Assembly: GCA_024235215.1 (NCBI GenBank) | Contig: JACKMU010000007.1 | Coordinates: forward strand, 62,001 to 126,000 | Direction of reading: 5' to 3' | Length of the DNA: 64,000 nt | Origin: Chromatiaceae bacterium | GTDB taxonomy: Bacteria; Pseudomonadota; Gammaproteobacteria; Chromatiales; Chromatiaceae | Shown: positions 23,916-33,424 of the stretch, in pieces | Layout: each line of letters starts with the position of its first letter | How positions within the stretch are numbered: position 1 is the first letter of the stretch | Made by a program: the position numbers and the translations under genes | Notes under the pieces: model-generated | The model's input: only the letters and a program-made list of their open reading frames with translations | What the model was told of the DNA's origin: nothing | Database searches by the model: none

Positions 23916-25715
23916 ATGGCGACATCCAATACTCAACAGTACAAACTGATCGACCACGCTTACGATGTGGTGGTCGTCGGCGCCGGCGGAGCTGGTCTGC
24001 GCGCAACGCTGGGAATGTCGGCGGCGGGCCTCTCCACCGCATGCGTCACCAAGGTCTTCCCCACCAGAAGTCATACAGTTGCGGCCCAGGGTGGGATGAG
24101 CGCTTCGCTCGGCAACATGGGCGAGGATAGCTGGCAGTGGCACATGTACGACACCGTGAAAGGATCGGACTGGCTCGGAGACCAGGATGCAATCGAGTAC
24201 ATGTGCCGTGAAGCGGTCCCCGCAGTGATCGAACTGGAGCACTTCGGCGTGCCTTTTTCGCGTACCGAGGAGGGCAAAATCTACCAACGCTCTTTCGGTG
24301 GGATGACCACCCATTTTGGCGAGGGAAGGGCGGAGCGCACCTGTGCCGCAGCCGACCGCACTGGACATGCAATTCTGCATACGCTCTATCAGCAGTCGTT
24401 AAAACATAAGGCGGAATTTTTCATCGAATACTTCGCCATCGACCTGATCATGGACGAGGGGGTCTGCCGCGGAGTGGTGGCCTGGGATCTTGCAACCGGC
24501 GAGCTGCACCGCTTCCGCGCCCACACCGTGGTGCTGGCCACCGGCGGCTGCGGCCGCGCCTACTTTTCCGCCACCTCAGCCCACACCTGCACCGGAGACG
24601 GTAACGCGATGGTGCTGCGCGCCGGGTTGCCGTTGCAAGACATGGAGTTCGTTCAGTTCCATCCTACTGGCATCTACGGTGCCGGCGTACTGATCACCGA
24701 GGGGGTGCGTGGTGAAGGCGGATATCTGACCAACTCCCAAGGTGAGCGCTTCATGGAGCGCTACGCACCCAACGCGAAGGATCTGGCATCGCGTGACGTG
24801 GTCAGCCGGTCGATGACTATCGAGATCAACGAAGGTCGCGGTGTAGGACCGAACAAAGACCACATCTACCTGCATCTGGAGCACCTGGGGGCAGGTATCA
24901 TTGAGGAGCGTTTGCCCGGAATAGCCGAGTCGGCGAAGATCTTCGCGGGTGTGGACGTTACCAAAGAACCGATTCCGGTGCTGCCGACAGTACACTACAA
25001 CATGGGCGGTATCCCCACCAACTACCGGGGTGAAGTGGTGACACTGAAAGGGGATGACCCGGACAGCGTGGTCTCGGGACTGATGGCGATCGGTGAAGCA
25101 GCTTGCGTATCGGTGCATGGCGCCAACCGGTTGGGTTCCAACTCGTTGCTCGATATCGTGGTATTCGGGCGGGCCGCAGCGCTGCGCGCAGCTGAATTGA
25201 TCAAGCCGGGTACACCGCATAAACCGCTGCCCGACTCCAGCGTCGCGCCGATCATCGCGCGTCTGGATAAATTACGCAGCGCCGGTGGTGCCAATCCTAC
25301 CGCCAGTATCCGCGACAATATGCAGCGCACGATGCAGAAGCACGCTGCGGTTTTCCGTACCGGAGACTCGATGCAGGAAGGCGTGGACAAGATGCAGCAG
25401 GTGTTCGAGAGTTTTACCGATGTCGCTGTCAGCGACCGCGGCATGGTCTGGAATACCGATCTGGTTGAGACACTGGAGTTGGAGAACCTGCTGATTCAGG
25501 CACAGGTGATCATCCAGGGTGCGCTGAACAGGAGCGAGAGCCGCGGCGGTCACGCGCGTGAGGATTACCCGGATCGTGATGATGAGCATTGGATGAAACA
25601 TACGCTGGCTTGGATTGACGACAAGGGGACTGTCAAGTTCGATTATCGACCGGTGCACATGTATACGCTCAGCGATGAGTGTGAAGTGATTCCGCCGAAG
25701 AAACGCGTTTACTGA
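23916..25715 (+). CDS. sdhA: succinate dehydrogenase flavoprotein subunit
   Basis: The ATG at 23916 follows a GGGAGG ribosome site and gives MATSNTQQYKLIDHAYDVVVVG; an earlier in-frame ATG (23895) lies inside sdhD. It has the FAD-binding GAGGAGLRATLG, the flavinylation His in TRSHTVAAQGG, and active-site segments including QFHPTGIYG, EGVRGEGG and HGANRLGSNSLLDIVVFGR. It oxidises succinate to fumarate at the cytoplasmic face of complex II. At 599 residues it is the normal length. Confidence 0.96.
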   Translation: MATSNTQQYKLIDHAYDVVVVGAGGAGLRATLGMSAAGLSTACVTKVFPTRSHTVAAQGGMSASLGNMGEDSWQWHMYDTVKGSDWLGDQDAIEYMCREAVPAVIELEHFGVPFSRTEEGKIYQRSFGGMTTHFGEGRAERTCAAADRTGHAILHTLYQQSLKHKAEFFIEYFAIDLIMDEGVCRGVVAWDLATGELHRFRAHTVVLATGGCGRAYFSATSAHTCTGDGNAMVLRAGLPLQDMEFVQFHPTGIYGAGVLITEGVRGEGGYLTNSQGERFMERYAPNAKDLASRDVVSRSMTIEINEGRGVGPNKDHIYLHLEHLGAGIIEERLPGIAESAKIFAGVDVTKEPIPVLPTVHYNMGGIPTNYRGEVVTLKGDDPDSVVSGLMAIGEAACVSVHGANRLGSNSLLDIVVFGRAAALRAAELIKPGTPHKPLPDSSVAPIIARLDKLRSAGGANPTASIRDNMQRTMQKHAAVFRTGDSMQEGVDKMQQVFESFTDVAVSDRGMVWNTDLVETLELENLLIQAQVIIQGALNRSESRGGHAREDYPDRDDEHWMKHTLAWIDDKGTVKFDYRPVHMYTLSDECEVIPPKKRVY

Positions 25716-25726
25716 GGAGATTACCC

Positions 25727-26509
25727 ATGGCTGAATTTACACTCCCCGCCAACTCTGTAGTGAAAGAGGGAAAGAGCGTCAAGGCCGATCCCAACGCGAA
25801 GAATATCAAGCGTTTCGTCATCTATCGTTACGATCCGGCTTCCGGCGAAAACCCGCGCACCGACAGCTATGAGGTGGATCTGGACAAATGTGGTCCGATG
25901 GTGCTGGATGCACTTCTCAAGATCAAAGGTGAGATGGATGCGACGCTGTCCCTGCGCCGTTCCTGCCGAGAGGGGATTTGCGGCTCCTGCTCGATGAATA
26001 TCGACGGGCAGAACACATTGGCTTGCACCAAAGCGATCGATGAGATCGAGGGGGATGTCGCGATCTATCCGTTACCGCACCAGCGGGTGGTCAAGGATCT
26101 GGTCTCGGATCTTACCAACTTCTATGCACAACACGCGTCGGTGGAGCCGTGGATGAAGACTGATTCTCCGACGCCACCCGACCGTGAACGGCTGCAGTCG
26201 AAGGCTGACCGCGCCAAGCTCGACGGGCTCTATGAATGCATTCTTTGTGCCTGCTGCTCGACCAGCTGCCCGAGTTACTGGTGGAACAGTGACCGCTATC
26301 TGGGACCGGCCGCGCTGCTGACTGCCTATCGCTGGATTGTCGATTCGCGTGACGAAGCGACCGGTGAGCGACTGGATCAACTGGAGGATCCGTTCAAGCT
26401 CTACCGCTGCCACACGATCATGAACTGCACCACCGTCTGCCCGAAAGGCCTGAATCCGGCCAAGGCGATCGCAGAGACCAAGAAACTGATGGTCAAACGC
26501 AGGATGTAA
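25727..26509 (+). CDS. sdhB: succinate dehydrogenase iron-sulfur subunit
   Basis: A 260-residue protein. The 2Fe-2S ferredoxin domain carries SCREGICGSCSMNIDG and a later Cys in LACTK. The C-terminal domain carries CILCACCSTSCPSYW and CHTIMNCTTVCPKGLNPA for the 4Fe-4S and 3Fe-4S clusters. It passes electrons from SdhA FAD to quinone. It begins 11 bases after sdhA. The N-terminus carries an extra stretch of about 25 residues compared with E. coli SdhB. Confidence 0.96.
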   Translation: MAEFTLPANSVVKEGKSVKADPNAKNIKRFVIYRYDPASGENPRTDSYEVDLDKCGPMVLDALLKIKGEMDATLSLRRSCREGICGSCSMNIDGQNTLACTKAIDEIEGDVAIYPLPHQRVVKDLVSDLTNFYAQHASVEPWMKTDSPTPPDRERLQSKADRAKLDGLYECILCACCSTSCPSYWWNSDRYLGPAALLTAYRWIVDSRDEATGERLDQLEDPFKLYRCHTIMNCTTVCPKGLNPAKAIAETKKLMVKRRM

Positions 26510-26513
26510 GTTG

Positions 26514-26762
26514 ATGAGTGAAATCTCCCGCTTGCGCTGGTTGTGTCGGCGCGGTATGAAGGAGCTGGATCTGGTGTTGACCGGCTATCTCGATCACCAT
26601 TATCCCAACGTCAGCGAAGGGGAACAGGCACAATTTCGTCAGCTGTTGGAGATGCAGGATCCGGAGCTCTACCGGCTGATTCTGGGAAAGGAGCCGGAAG
26701 GGAATGAAGAGTTGGTGAAAGTTCTGCAGTTGGTGCGCACGTTGGCACAGGCTAGCGGTTAA
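26514..26762 (+). CDS. sdhE: FAD assembly factor SdhE (CptB)
   Basis: An 82-residue helical protein containing RRGMKELDLVL, the conserved RGxxE motif of SdhE/SDHAF2. It promotes covalent attachment of FAD to SdhA. It begins 4 bases after sdhB; an in-frame TTG just before the ATG is a less likely start. Having it at the end of the sdh operon and an SdhAF4-like protein at the start brackets the enzyme genes with both assembly factors. Confidence 0.92.
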   Translation: MSEISRLRWLCRRGMKELDLVLTGYLDHHYPNVSEGEQAQFRQLLEMQDPELYRLILGKEPEGNEELVKVLQLVRTLAQASG

Positions 26763-26892
26763 CAGTTATCACGCAATGGCGGATCGCCCTGCCAGGCATC
26801 CGTCCTGAACGAAATCTGCGACGCATAGCGCGGGACACGTCAGCGGCTCTGCCATCAGCAGATATACATCTCTCGACAGACGCAAGGATGCG

Positions 26893-27339
26893 ATGAGTTC
26901 GATTGGAAGCAAACATATCATCGACATAGGACCGTCGCGCTCTCTGGGTATACTGCTCTGCCTCGCTAATCTGAGCGCTTTGGCGCTGATAGCCGTATAT
27001 TCGCTCGACGATCCGCACTACCTCTGTCTGGTGTTGCCGCTGTTATGGAACTGGATCGACAACTGGTCAACGCACGTCAGCCTCAGCGGCGGCAGGGCGG
27101 TGGTACGTCTGGAGTGGGGTGCGGATGGTCAATGGCGGCTGATCGAGCGGAGTGGCATCTGCCGGGAGGCAGCGCTTGCAGAACGTAACTACATCTCTTC
27201 CTGGATGACTCTGCTCTGCTTCTTACCCACTTCCGGTGCACGCCGGTATCTCATTCTCACTAAAGATAACTGCGATCTCGTGCAGCTGCGGCGGTTACGG
27301 GTCAGGCTGTGGCTGAGCCGGCCGAATTCCACCCCTTGA
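26893..27339 (+). CDS. YgfX/CptA family membrane protein
   Basis: A 148-residue protein with two adjacent helices near the N-terminus (SLGILLCLANLSALALIAVYSL and CLVLPLLWNWID) and a beta-rich cytoplasmic tail (RLEWGADGQWRLIERSG, SSWMTLLCFLPTSGARRYLIL). This is the YgfX layout. In E. coli cptA (ygfX) follows sdhE (cptB) as here and was described as a cell-shape toxin partner. The assignment rests on topology and position. Its last 38 bases overlap the convergent nadB. Confidence 0.75.
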   Translation: MSSIGSKHIIDIGPSRSLGILLCLANLSALALIAVYSLDDPHYLCLVLPLLWNWIDNWSTHVSLSGGRAVVRLEWGADGQWRLIERSGICREAALAERNYISSWMTLLCFLPTSGARRYLILTKDNCDLVQLRRLRVRLWLSRPNSTP

Positions 27340-28957
27340 TTCCGCCCAACGCTGTCTCTGCCTCGAAGTTATCCGGGAAAAGTACCGTTGGCCGCTTCTG
27401 GAACTGTTCGTCCAGTTTCGGAAAGTCGAGGGTGTAGTGGAGCCCTCGGCTCTCCTTACGCAGCTGTGCCGAGATGATGATCAGATCCGCTACGTCGACC
27501 AGGTTTCTCAGCTCCAACAAATCGTTGTTCACCCGGAAATTTCCGTAGTATTCGCGAATCTCCTGACGCAGCATGTCGATGCGTCTCTTCGCCCGCTGCA
27601 GACGTTTGTTGCTGCGCACTATACCGACGTAGTCCCACATGAAGTGACGCAGCTCATCCCAGTTGTGCGAGACGACCACCTGCTCGTCGGAGTCGGAAAC
27701 CCGGCTCTCATCCCAGGGGGGCAACTCTGGAGGGAGCGGTGTATTCGGCAACTCCTGCACAATCGCTTCAGCCGCCTGCTGAGAGAAGACCAGGCACTCC
27801 AGCAGCGAATTGCTGGCCATCCGGTTGGCGCCATGCAAGCCCGTATAGGCAGTTTCACCGATCGCGAAGAGGTTGGGGATATCGGTTCTGGCTTGCTTGT
27901 CGGTAAGCACGCCGCCACAGACATAGTGAGCGGCGGGAACCACCGGAATCGGCTGCTTGGTGATATCGATGCCGAATTCCATACACTTTGCATAGATAGT
28001 CGGAAAGTGTTCGCGCACGAACTCCTTTGGCTTGTGGCTGATGTCCAGAAACAGACAATCGGCACCAAGTCGCTTCATCTCGTGGTCGATGGCCCGTGCC
28101 ACGATATCACGGGGTGCCAGTTCGGCACGCTTATCAAATTTCTGCATAAATCTTTTGCCGTTCGGGAGCAGCAGCTTTCCGCCTTCACCGCGGAGCGCTT
28201 CAGTGATCAGGAAAGATTTCGCATGGGGATGGAACAGACAGGTGGGGTGAAATTGAATGAACTCCATATTAGCAACCCGGCAGCCGGCTCGCCAGGCCAT
28301 CGCGATGCCGTCACCGGTGGAGACATCCGGATTACTCGTGTAGAGGTATACTTTGCTCGCACCGCCAGTGGCGAGTACCGTGAAGCGCGAACTGAAAGTT
28401 TTCACCTGGCCTTTTCGCTTATCCAGCACATAGGCCCCCGAGCAGAATCTGACCCCTTCCTCTGCTCTTTTTACCGTAATCAGATCGATCGCGTTGTGCT
28501 GTTGATACAGCTTGATGTTGCTGCGCCCCTGTGCTTGCTCCTCCAGTGTGCTCTCCACCTCTTTGCCGGTCGCATCAGCGGCATGGATCACACGACGATG
28601 CGAGTGGCCACCCTCCTTGGTCAGATGATAGGTACCGTTAGGCTTGTCGCGGGTAAAGGTGACCCCCTCCTTTAATAGCCACTCGATATTTTCCGGACCC
28701 TTCTCCACCACCAGTTTGACGATAGACTCATCACAGAGGCCGGCGCCGGCATTGAGCGTATCGGAGATATGCGAGTCCATTGAATCGGTCTTATCCATGA
28801 CCGCAGAGATCCCCCCTTGAGCATAATAGGTGCTGCCCTCCGTCAAAGACCCTTTTGCAATGACCCCGATCGAGAGAGAACCGGGGAGCCGCAGTGCCAG
28901 ACTGAGACCAGCAGCACCGCTGCCGATGATCAGCACATCAAAATATCTGTTTTCCAT
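27302..28957 (-). CDS. nadB: L-aspartate oxidase
   Basis: A 551-residue flavoprotein, first enzyme of de novo NAD synthesis (L-aspartate to iminoaspartate). It shows the FAD motif IIGSGAAGLSLAL, EGSTYYAQGGISAVMDKTDS, HRRVIHAADATGKE, FIQFHPTCLFHP, EALRGEGGKLLLPNG and GLHGANRMASNSLLECLVFSQQA. It is homologous to SdhA/FrdA but lacks the flavinylation His, as expected for non-covalent FAD. It lies next to rpoE, as in many gammaproteobacteria, transcribed the other way. Confidence 0.95.
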   Translation of the reverse strand: MENRYFDVLIIGSGAAGLSLALRLPGSLSIGVIAKGSLTEGSTYYAQGGISAVMDKTDSMDSHISDTLNAGAGLCDESIVKLVVEKGPENIEWLLKEGVTFTRDKPNGTYHLTKEGGHSHRRVIHAADATGKEVESTLEEQAQGRSNIKLYQQHNAIDLITVKRAEEGVRFCSGAYVLDKRKGQVKTFSSRFTVLATGGASKVYLYTSNPDVSTGDGIAMAWRAGCRVANMEFIQFHPTCLFHPHAKSFLITEALRGEGGKLLLPNGKRFMQKFDKRAELAPRDIVARAIDHEMKRLGADCLFLDISHKPKEFVREHFPTIYAKCMEFGIDITKQPIPVVPAAHYVCGGVLTDKQARTDIPNLFAIGETAYTGLHGANRMASNSLLECLVFSQQAAEAIVQELPNTPLPPELPPWDESRVSDSDEQVVVSHNWDELRHFMWDYVGIVRSNKRLQRAKRRIDMLRQEIREYYGNFRVNNDLLELRNLVDVADLIIISAQLRKESRGLHYTLDFPKLDEQFQKRPTVLFPDNFEAETALGGIKGWNSAGSATA

Positions 28958-29109
28958 GGTCCACTCAGGAATTGCCGGATCCCCGACGAGAGGTCATAAT
29001 CCAGATGGCTCGCCCAGCGCCTCGTACTGCCCCGGGTCGAGGTAGTCAACTTAGCGGAATCCTAACGTAGTTTCGGGTAGACGAGAATAGAAAAAGTCGT
29101 TATGTCAGC

Positions 29110-29136
29110 GAACTTATTAAATAGCGGACGGTCAAT
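29110..29136 (+). promoter_or_regulatory. sigma-E promoter of the rpoE operon
   Basis: GAACTT (29110-29115), a 15-base spacer and GTCAAT (29131-29136) match the sigma-E consensus GGAACTT-N15-GTCAAA. It lies 50 bases upstream of the rpoE ATG, consistent with the autoregulation known for this operon. Confidence 0.7.
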
Positions 29137-29184
29137 CAGAATGAATCCGGAGGAAAGCTCGCCAAAGTCAGGAGGAGTGCCTGA

Positions 29185-29763
29185 ATGGGCGAGCGGGAAG
29201 TAGATCAGGAGCTGGTCTCCAGAGTTCAGCGTGGCGATAAGAAGGCGTTTGATCTACTGGTGCTCAAGTATCAACAGAAGGTGGCCAATCTGGTCCAGCG
29301 CTATGTGCGTGATCAGAGTGAAACGTTGGATGTGACTCAGGAAGCCTTCATCAAAGCTTATCGCGCCTTGCCCAGTTTCCGGGGGGAGAGCGCTTTTTAT
29401 ACTTGGCTTTACCGTATTGCGATCAACACCGCGAAAAACTTCCTTGTGGCGCAGGGACGCAGGCCGCCCGGCAATGATGTCGATGCGGAGACTGCAGAAC
29501 AATTGGACGTCGGAGTAAAACTCAAGGAGCATGCGACCCCGGAGCACCACCTGCTGTCCGAGGAGATCGCTCGGACCGTGCGACGTGCAATGGACGATCT
29601 ACCGGAAGATCTTCGAACAGCCATCACCCTCAGAGAACTCGAAGGTTTGAGTTACGAAGAGATCGCCAATGCGATGGATTGCCCGGTGGGTACCGTGAGG
29701 TCGCGCATCTTTCGAGCTCGTGCTGCAATCGATGTAAAGCTTAAACCTTTGCTTGAACCCTAA
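29185..29763 (+). CDS. rpoE: RNA polymerase sigma-E factor (AlgU type)
   Basis: A 192-residue group 4 sigma factor. Region 2 contains YVRDQSETLDVTQEAFIKAYRALPSFRGESAFYTWLYRIAINTAKN-type sequence (DVTQEAFIKAYRALPSFRG and FYTWLYRIAINTAKN are visible). Region 4 contains DLPEDLRTAITLRELEGLSY and GTVRSRIFRARAAID. It directs transcription of envelope-stress genes. The ATG has an AGGAGG ribosome site. It is followed by its anti-sigma and regulatory genes. Confidence 0.97.
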   Translation: MGEREVDQELVSRVQRGDKKAFDLLVLKYQQKVANLVQRYVRDQSETLDVTQEAFIKAYRALPSFRGESAFYTWLYRIAINTAKNFLVAQGRRPPGNDVDAETAEQLDVGVKLKEHATPEHHLLSEEIARTVRRAMDDLPEDLRTAITLRELEGLSYEEIANAMDCPVGTVRSRIFRARAAIDVKLKPLLEP

Positions 29764-29804
29764 TGTGATGTACAACCAGAATATTTGAATTATCGGGTGT
29801 GACG

Positions 29805-30377
29805 ATGACTACAGAGATAAACGAGCGGCTCTCTGCCCTGATAGACAATGAATTGTCCTCCGCCGAGACAGCGGAGACGCTCTCCCGAATGAAGCGTTCC
29901 GCCGAACTGCGCGGCGCCTGGGACAGATACCACTTAATCGGAGATTCGATAAGGGGGGAAGGGGTGCGCACTGCTCGCGGGGGTATTGCAGAAGCGGTGC
30001 GAGAGCGTATCTCTTCAGAACCCACCGTCATCGGCAAATCGATTCCGATCAACCGAGTGAAGACAGGTGATCGTTTCGTCCGGCCGTTGGCTGGTGCCGC
30101 CATTGCAGCGTCGGTCGCAGCGGTAGCAGTATTCACCTTACCCGGGCTTAAATGGGACGCCCCAGCGACTACCCCGGTTCAGATTTCCAAGTCTACTTCG
30201 CCTCGCACTTATATTATACCGACAGGTACCCGCTGGAAGAATCTGTCGCAACCCAAGCTGGAGTCAAAACTGAACAGATTTTTGGAGAATCACAGCGAAT
30301 ACGCCTCCGCTGGCGGTATGGGAGTGGTTCCCTACTCATCTTTCGTCAGCTTCGACACCACGCGTAACCGGCCATGA
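29805..30377 (+). CDS. rseA: anti-sigma-E factor RseA (MucA type)
   Basis: I start at the ATG at 29805 (MTTEINERLSALIDNELSS); a GTG six bases earlier is in frame. The N-terminal domain (INERLSALIDNELSSAETAETL, LRGAWDRYHLIGDSIRG) is the sigma-E binding module. One helix follows (about 103-121, PLAGAAIAASVAAVAVFTL), then a periplasmic tail cut by DegS/RseP-type proteases on stress. The stop overlaps the rseB start by 4 bases. Confidence 0.92.
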   Translation: MTTEINERLSALIDNELSSAETAETLSRMKRSAELRGAWDRYHLIGDSIRGEGVRTARGGIAEAVRERISSEPTVIGKSIPINRVKTGDRFVRPLAGAAIAASVAAVAVFTLPGLKWDAPATTPVQISKSTSPRTYIIPTGTRWKNLSQPKLESKLNRFLENHSEYASAGGMGVVPYSSFVSFDTTRNRP

Positions 30378-31363
30378 GCGGAAGAGTCGCCGTCTATTCA
30401 CTGTTGTTGTTTTGGTTGACACTGCAGACGGCCACCGCAACCACGGACACTGCTGACAAGGATGTGCGCAGCTGGTTGCGAAGTATGGTCGAATCGGTCA
30501 GAAACTTGAATTATCAGGGAACTTTCGTCTATCTGCACGACAATCAGCTGGAATCGATGCAGATAGTGCACACTGTCGATGCCGGAGGAGAGCGGGAGCG
30601 CTTGGTATCACTCAATGGCGCCGCGCGGGAGATAGTCAGAGACGACGCATCGGTTATCTGCGTGGCACCGGATGCCCGTTCCATATCGGTCAGCCGGGGA
30701 GGTGTCGGCGGCGGATTTCGGGCAGTCTTCTCGATGGATATAGAGGCGCTTTCGGAATTTTATGACTTTCAACTGCTCAATCAGGTCCGTGTGGCTGGTA
30801 GAGATGCCCAGGCAGTGGCCATCCTGCCCAAGGATTCCTATCGCTACGGCTACCGAATTTTTCTTGATTCCCAGAACGCGCTGCCGCTGAAGACGGACAT
30901 GCTCGACGCCGATGGCACTGCGGTGTCGCAAATCATGTTCACATCGATCAAGATCGAGGCCGATTTGGCGAGGACAGAAGAGAGTGATCTCGCTGGCCGT
31001 GAAAACTATCACTGGGTGCAACGTGAAACCGGTAGCGTCAATCATCCGGCGCTGGAAGATGATTGGGAGATCGATAAGGGTCTGCCCCAAGGTTATCATA
31101 TCAAGCTGCGCACCCAAATGCCGGCTGAACGGGAAGGACCACCGGTAAGCCATTTCGTGCTTTCGGACGGACTGGCGTCACTGTCGCTTTACATTGAAAA
31201 CGGGGGATCTGATCCCGAGTCAGCACTGATCGGTGGATCGCGCATCGGCGCGGTCAACGCATTCGGCCGGGTCACCGATGGATATCAGATAACTGCGGTA
31301 GGCGCGGTGCCTGCTGCAACCGTGGAAAGGGTGGCTGCAGCGGTCAGACACAACTCCCGCTGA
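30374..31363 (+). CDS. rseB: sigma-E regulatory protein RseB (MucB type)
   Basis: A 329-residue periplasmic protein with a signal peptide (VYSLLLFWLTLQTATA), then the lipoprotein-like fold domain opening with RSMVESVRNLNYQGTFVYLHD. The C-terminal domain contains GLPQGYHIKLR, HFVLSDGLASLSLYIE and GAVNAFGRVTDGYQITAVGAVPAATV. RseB binds the periplasmic part of RseA and protects it from proteolysis until lipopolysaccharide intermediates displace it. Confidence 0.93.
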   Translation: MSGRVAVYSLLLFWLTLQTATATTDTADKDVRSWLRSMVESVRNLNYQGTFVYLHDNQLESMQIVHTVDAGGERERLVSLNGAAREIVRDDASVICVAPDARSISVSRGGVGGGFRAVFSMDIEALSEFYDFQLLNQVRVAGRDAQAVAILPKDSYRYGYRIFLDSQNALPLKTDMLDADGTAVSQIMFTSIKIEADLARTEESDLAGRENYHWVQRETGSVNHPALEDDWEIDKGLPQGYHIKLRTQMPAEREGPPVSHFVLSDGLASLSLYIENGGSDPESALIGGSRIGAVNAFGRVTDGYQITAVGAVPAATVERVAAAVRHNSR

Positions 31364-31459
31364 TTCTGCTACAGAGTCAATTCACGATCCTGCATTCAGA
31401 CTTGGCACCTCCACTCAGTGAACCAATTCAGGCAATCGATAATTGAGGATTGCTGCAAC

Positions 31460-31933
31460 ATGATCGAAGAGAGAGCATTGGTTACCTCCTGCAAAGGCGA
31501 TCTTGCCCAGATCGAAACACTGCGCACCACTGCCTGTGGTCATTGCCAGAGCAGCAGCGCATGTGGAACTTCACTGCTGAGCCGGTTTTTCGGCTACCGA
31601 AAAATATCGGTCAGTGCATTGAACCCGATTGATGCACGACCGGGAGATGAGGTTGTCGTAGGAGTACGCGAGTCTCTGCTGATGCGAGCTTCGCTGCTCT
31701 TCTATCTGCTGCCGATTCTCCTGTTGATTTTCTTTGCCGGTCTGGGTCAATGGATCACACAGCATTTTTCTCTTGTCGCAGCGGAACCTGCCGCGGTTGT
31801 CGCGGGTCTACTGGGACTGTCAATCGGATTGAGAGTGGCCCGCCGAAATGCGCTGCTGATGCATAATGAGAAGCGCAATCAAGCGGTGATCCTAAGGCAG
31901 GCCAATCCGTTCAAAATTGAGGTGAGGCAGTGA
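31460..31933 (+). CDS. rseC: SoxR-reducing system protein RseC (MucC type)
   Basis: A 157-residue inner-membrane protein starting MIEERALVTSCKGD at an ATG with a GAGG site; the open frame before it lacks family sequence. It has a Cys-rich N-terminal segment ACGHCQSSSACGTSLLSRFFG, then LNPIDARPGDEVVVGV, and two helices (ASLLFYLLPILLLIFFAGLG and AAVVAGLLGLSIGLRVA). The family is linked to sigma-E control and SoxR reduction. It sits in the usual order after rseB. Confidence 0.9.
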   Translation: MIEERALVTSCKGDLAQIETLRTTACGHCQSSSACGTSLLSRFFGYRKISVSALNPIDARPGDEVVVGVRESLLMRASLLFYLLPILLLIFFAGLGQWITQHFSLVAAEPAAVVAGLLGLSIGLRVARRNALLMHNEKRNQAVILRQANPFKIEVRQ

Positions 31934-31987
31934 ACCCCAGCGGTGCATAACTGCCGTAGTGAGCTAAACATACCAGTGGAGTTACAG

Positions 31988-33424
31988 ATGAAACACTCAT
32001 TGTCAGGAGTCCGGCCGGCTTTTTGGGGAATCTGCCTGTTATTGTTCTTGGTGTCGACCAACACACAGGCCCGCTCGCTGCCGGATTTCGTGGATCTTGC
32101 AAAAAAGAACAGCCCCTCGGTAGTCAACATCAGCACCAAACAGCGCAAATCTGTGAATGAACGCTATCGACACAATTTCCGCATTCCCGACATGCCAGAA
32201 GACAACCCGCTGAATGAATTTTTCGAACGATTTTTTGGTCAGGAGGGGGAAGATGGCGCACCGCGGGATTACGACACTCAATCCCTGGGTTCTGGATTCG
32301 TGATCTCAGATGAAGGCTTTGTGCTGACCAACGCGCATGTGGTGGAGGACGCGGATGAGGTCATCGTCCGCTTAAGTGATCGGAGGGAGTTCGTTGCGGA
32401 GATCGTTGGCAAGGATAATCGCAGCGACGTTGCGTTGCTTAAAATCGATGCCTCGGGACTGCCGGTGGTCAAGATCGGCAGTACCAAGGAGCTCGAAGTG
32501 GGCGAATGGGTGTTGGCGATCGGTTCGCCGTTCGGTTTTGATCATTCGGTTACTTCCGGAATCGTCAGCGCCAAGGGAAGAAATCTGCCCAACGAAAATT
32601 ATGTTCCATTCATTCAGACCGATGTGGCCATCAATCCTGGCAACTCTGGCGGTCCGCTGTTCAACCTTGATGGTGAGGTGGTCGGCGTCAATTCCCAGAT
32701 TTTCAGCCGCACTGGCGGTTACATGGGGCTATCCTTCGCTATCCCGATCGAGATGGCGATGAATGTAGTGGATCAGTTGAGAACCAAGGGAAGGGTCTCC
32801 CGCGGTTGGCTGGGTGTGTTGATTCAGGATGTGACCCGGGAGCTGGCTGACGCTTTTGGCATGCGCCATCCCAAGGGAGCGCTGGTAGCCCGGGTACTCC
32901 CTGACAGTCCCGCCAGTGAGGCCGGACTCCAGGTGGGTGATGTGATATTGAAGTACAACGATGAGGTGATATCCAACTCGTCCATGCTGCCACCCATTGT
33001 CGGTGCCAGCCGGGTGGATCGTCCAGCCGATCTCACCGTGCTGCGCAAAGGCAGCGAAATTCAAATCAGGGTCAATATAGGTGAACTACCCGCTGAGGAA
33101 GCGCTGACAAGCGCCGAGTCTCCGACGCAGAAACGGGAGGATATTCTTGGGCTGGTCGTTTCCGAGATGAGTGCTGAGAAACAGAGTCGCTATGGACTGG
33201 AGAGCACGGAGGGTGTTCTGGTCGAAGAGGTTCATCCCGGGCCAGCCGCGGCGGCAGGCCTCAAAGAGGGCGACCTGATCCAGATGATCGCTCAGGTGCC
33301 GGTACGCAACCTGGCCGACTATCAGAAGCAAATGGAGAATCTACCAGAAGGCGAGACGGTCGCTGTGCTGGTGCTGCGTCGCAGCGGTCAGATATTTTTG
33401 GCTATGCGCATTCCCAATCGCTAA
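31988..33424 (+). CDS. mucD: DegP/DegQ-type periplasmic serine endoprotease (MucD)
   Basis: A 478-residue protein from the ATG at 31988 (GGAG site), with a signal peptide (AFWGICLLLFLVSTNTQA). The chymotrypsin-like domain shows His in LTNAHVVEDAD, Asp in DNRSDVALLKID and Ser in INPGNSGGPLFN. Two PDZ domains follow (about 255-345 and 375-470, with GALVARVLPDSPASEAGL and GVLVEEVHPGPAAAAGLKEGD). It degrades or refolds misfolded envelope proteins and is a standard sigma-E operon member. Confidence 0.96.
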   Translation: MKHSLSGVRPAFWGICLLLFLVSTNTQARSLPDFVDLAKKNSPSVVNISTKQRKSVNERYRHNFRIPDMPEDNPLNEFFERFFGQEGEDGAPRDYDTQSLGSGFVISDEGFVLTNAHVVEDADEVIVRLSDRREFVAEIVGKDNRSDVALLKIDASGLPVVKIGSTKELEVGEWVLAIGSPFGFDHSVTSGIVSAKGRNLPNENYVPFIQTDVAINPGNSGGPLFNLDGEVVGVNSQIFSRTGGYMGLSFAIPIEMAMNVVDQLRTKGRVSRGWLGVLIQDVTRELADAFGMRHPKGALVARVLPDSPASEAGLQVGDVILKYNDEVISNSSMLPPIVGASRVDRPADLTVLRKGSEIQIRVNIGELPAEEALTSAESPTQKREDILGLVVSEMSAEKQSRYGLESTEGVLVEEVHPGPAAAAGLKEGDLIQMIAQVPVRNLADYQKQMENLPEGETVAVLVLRRSGQIFLAMRIPNR

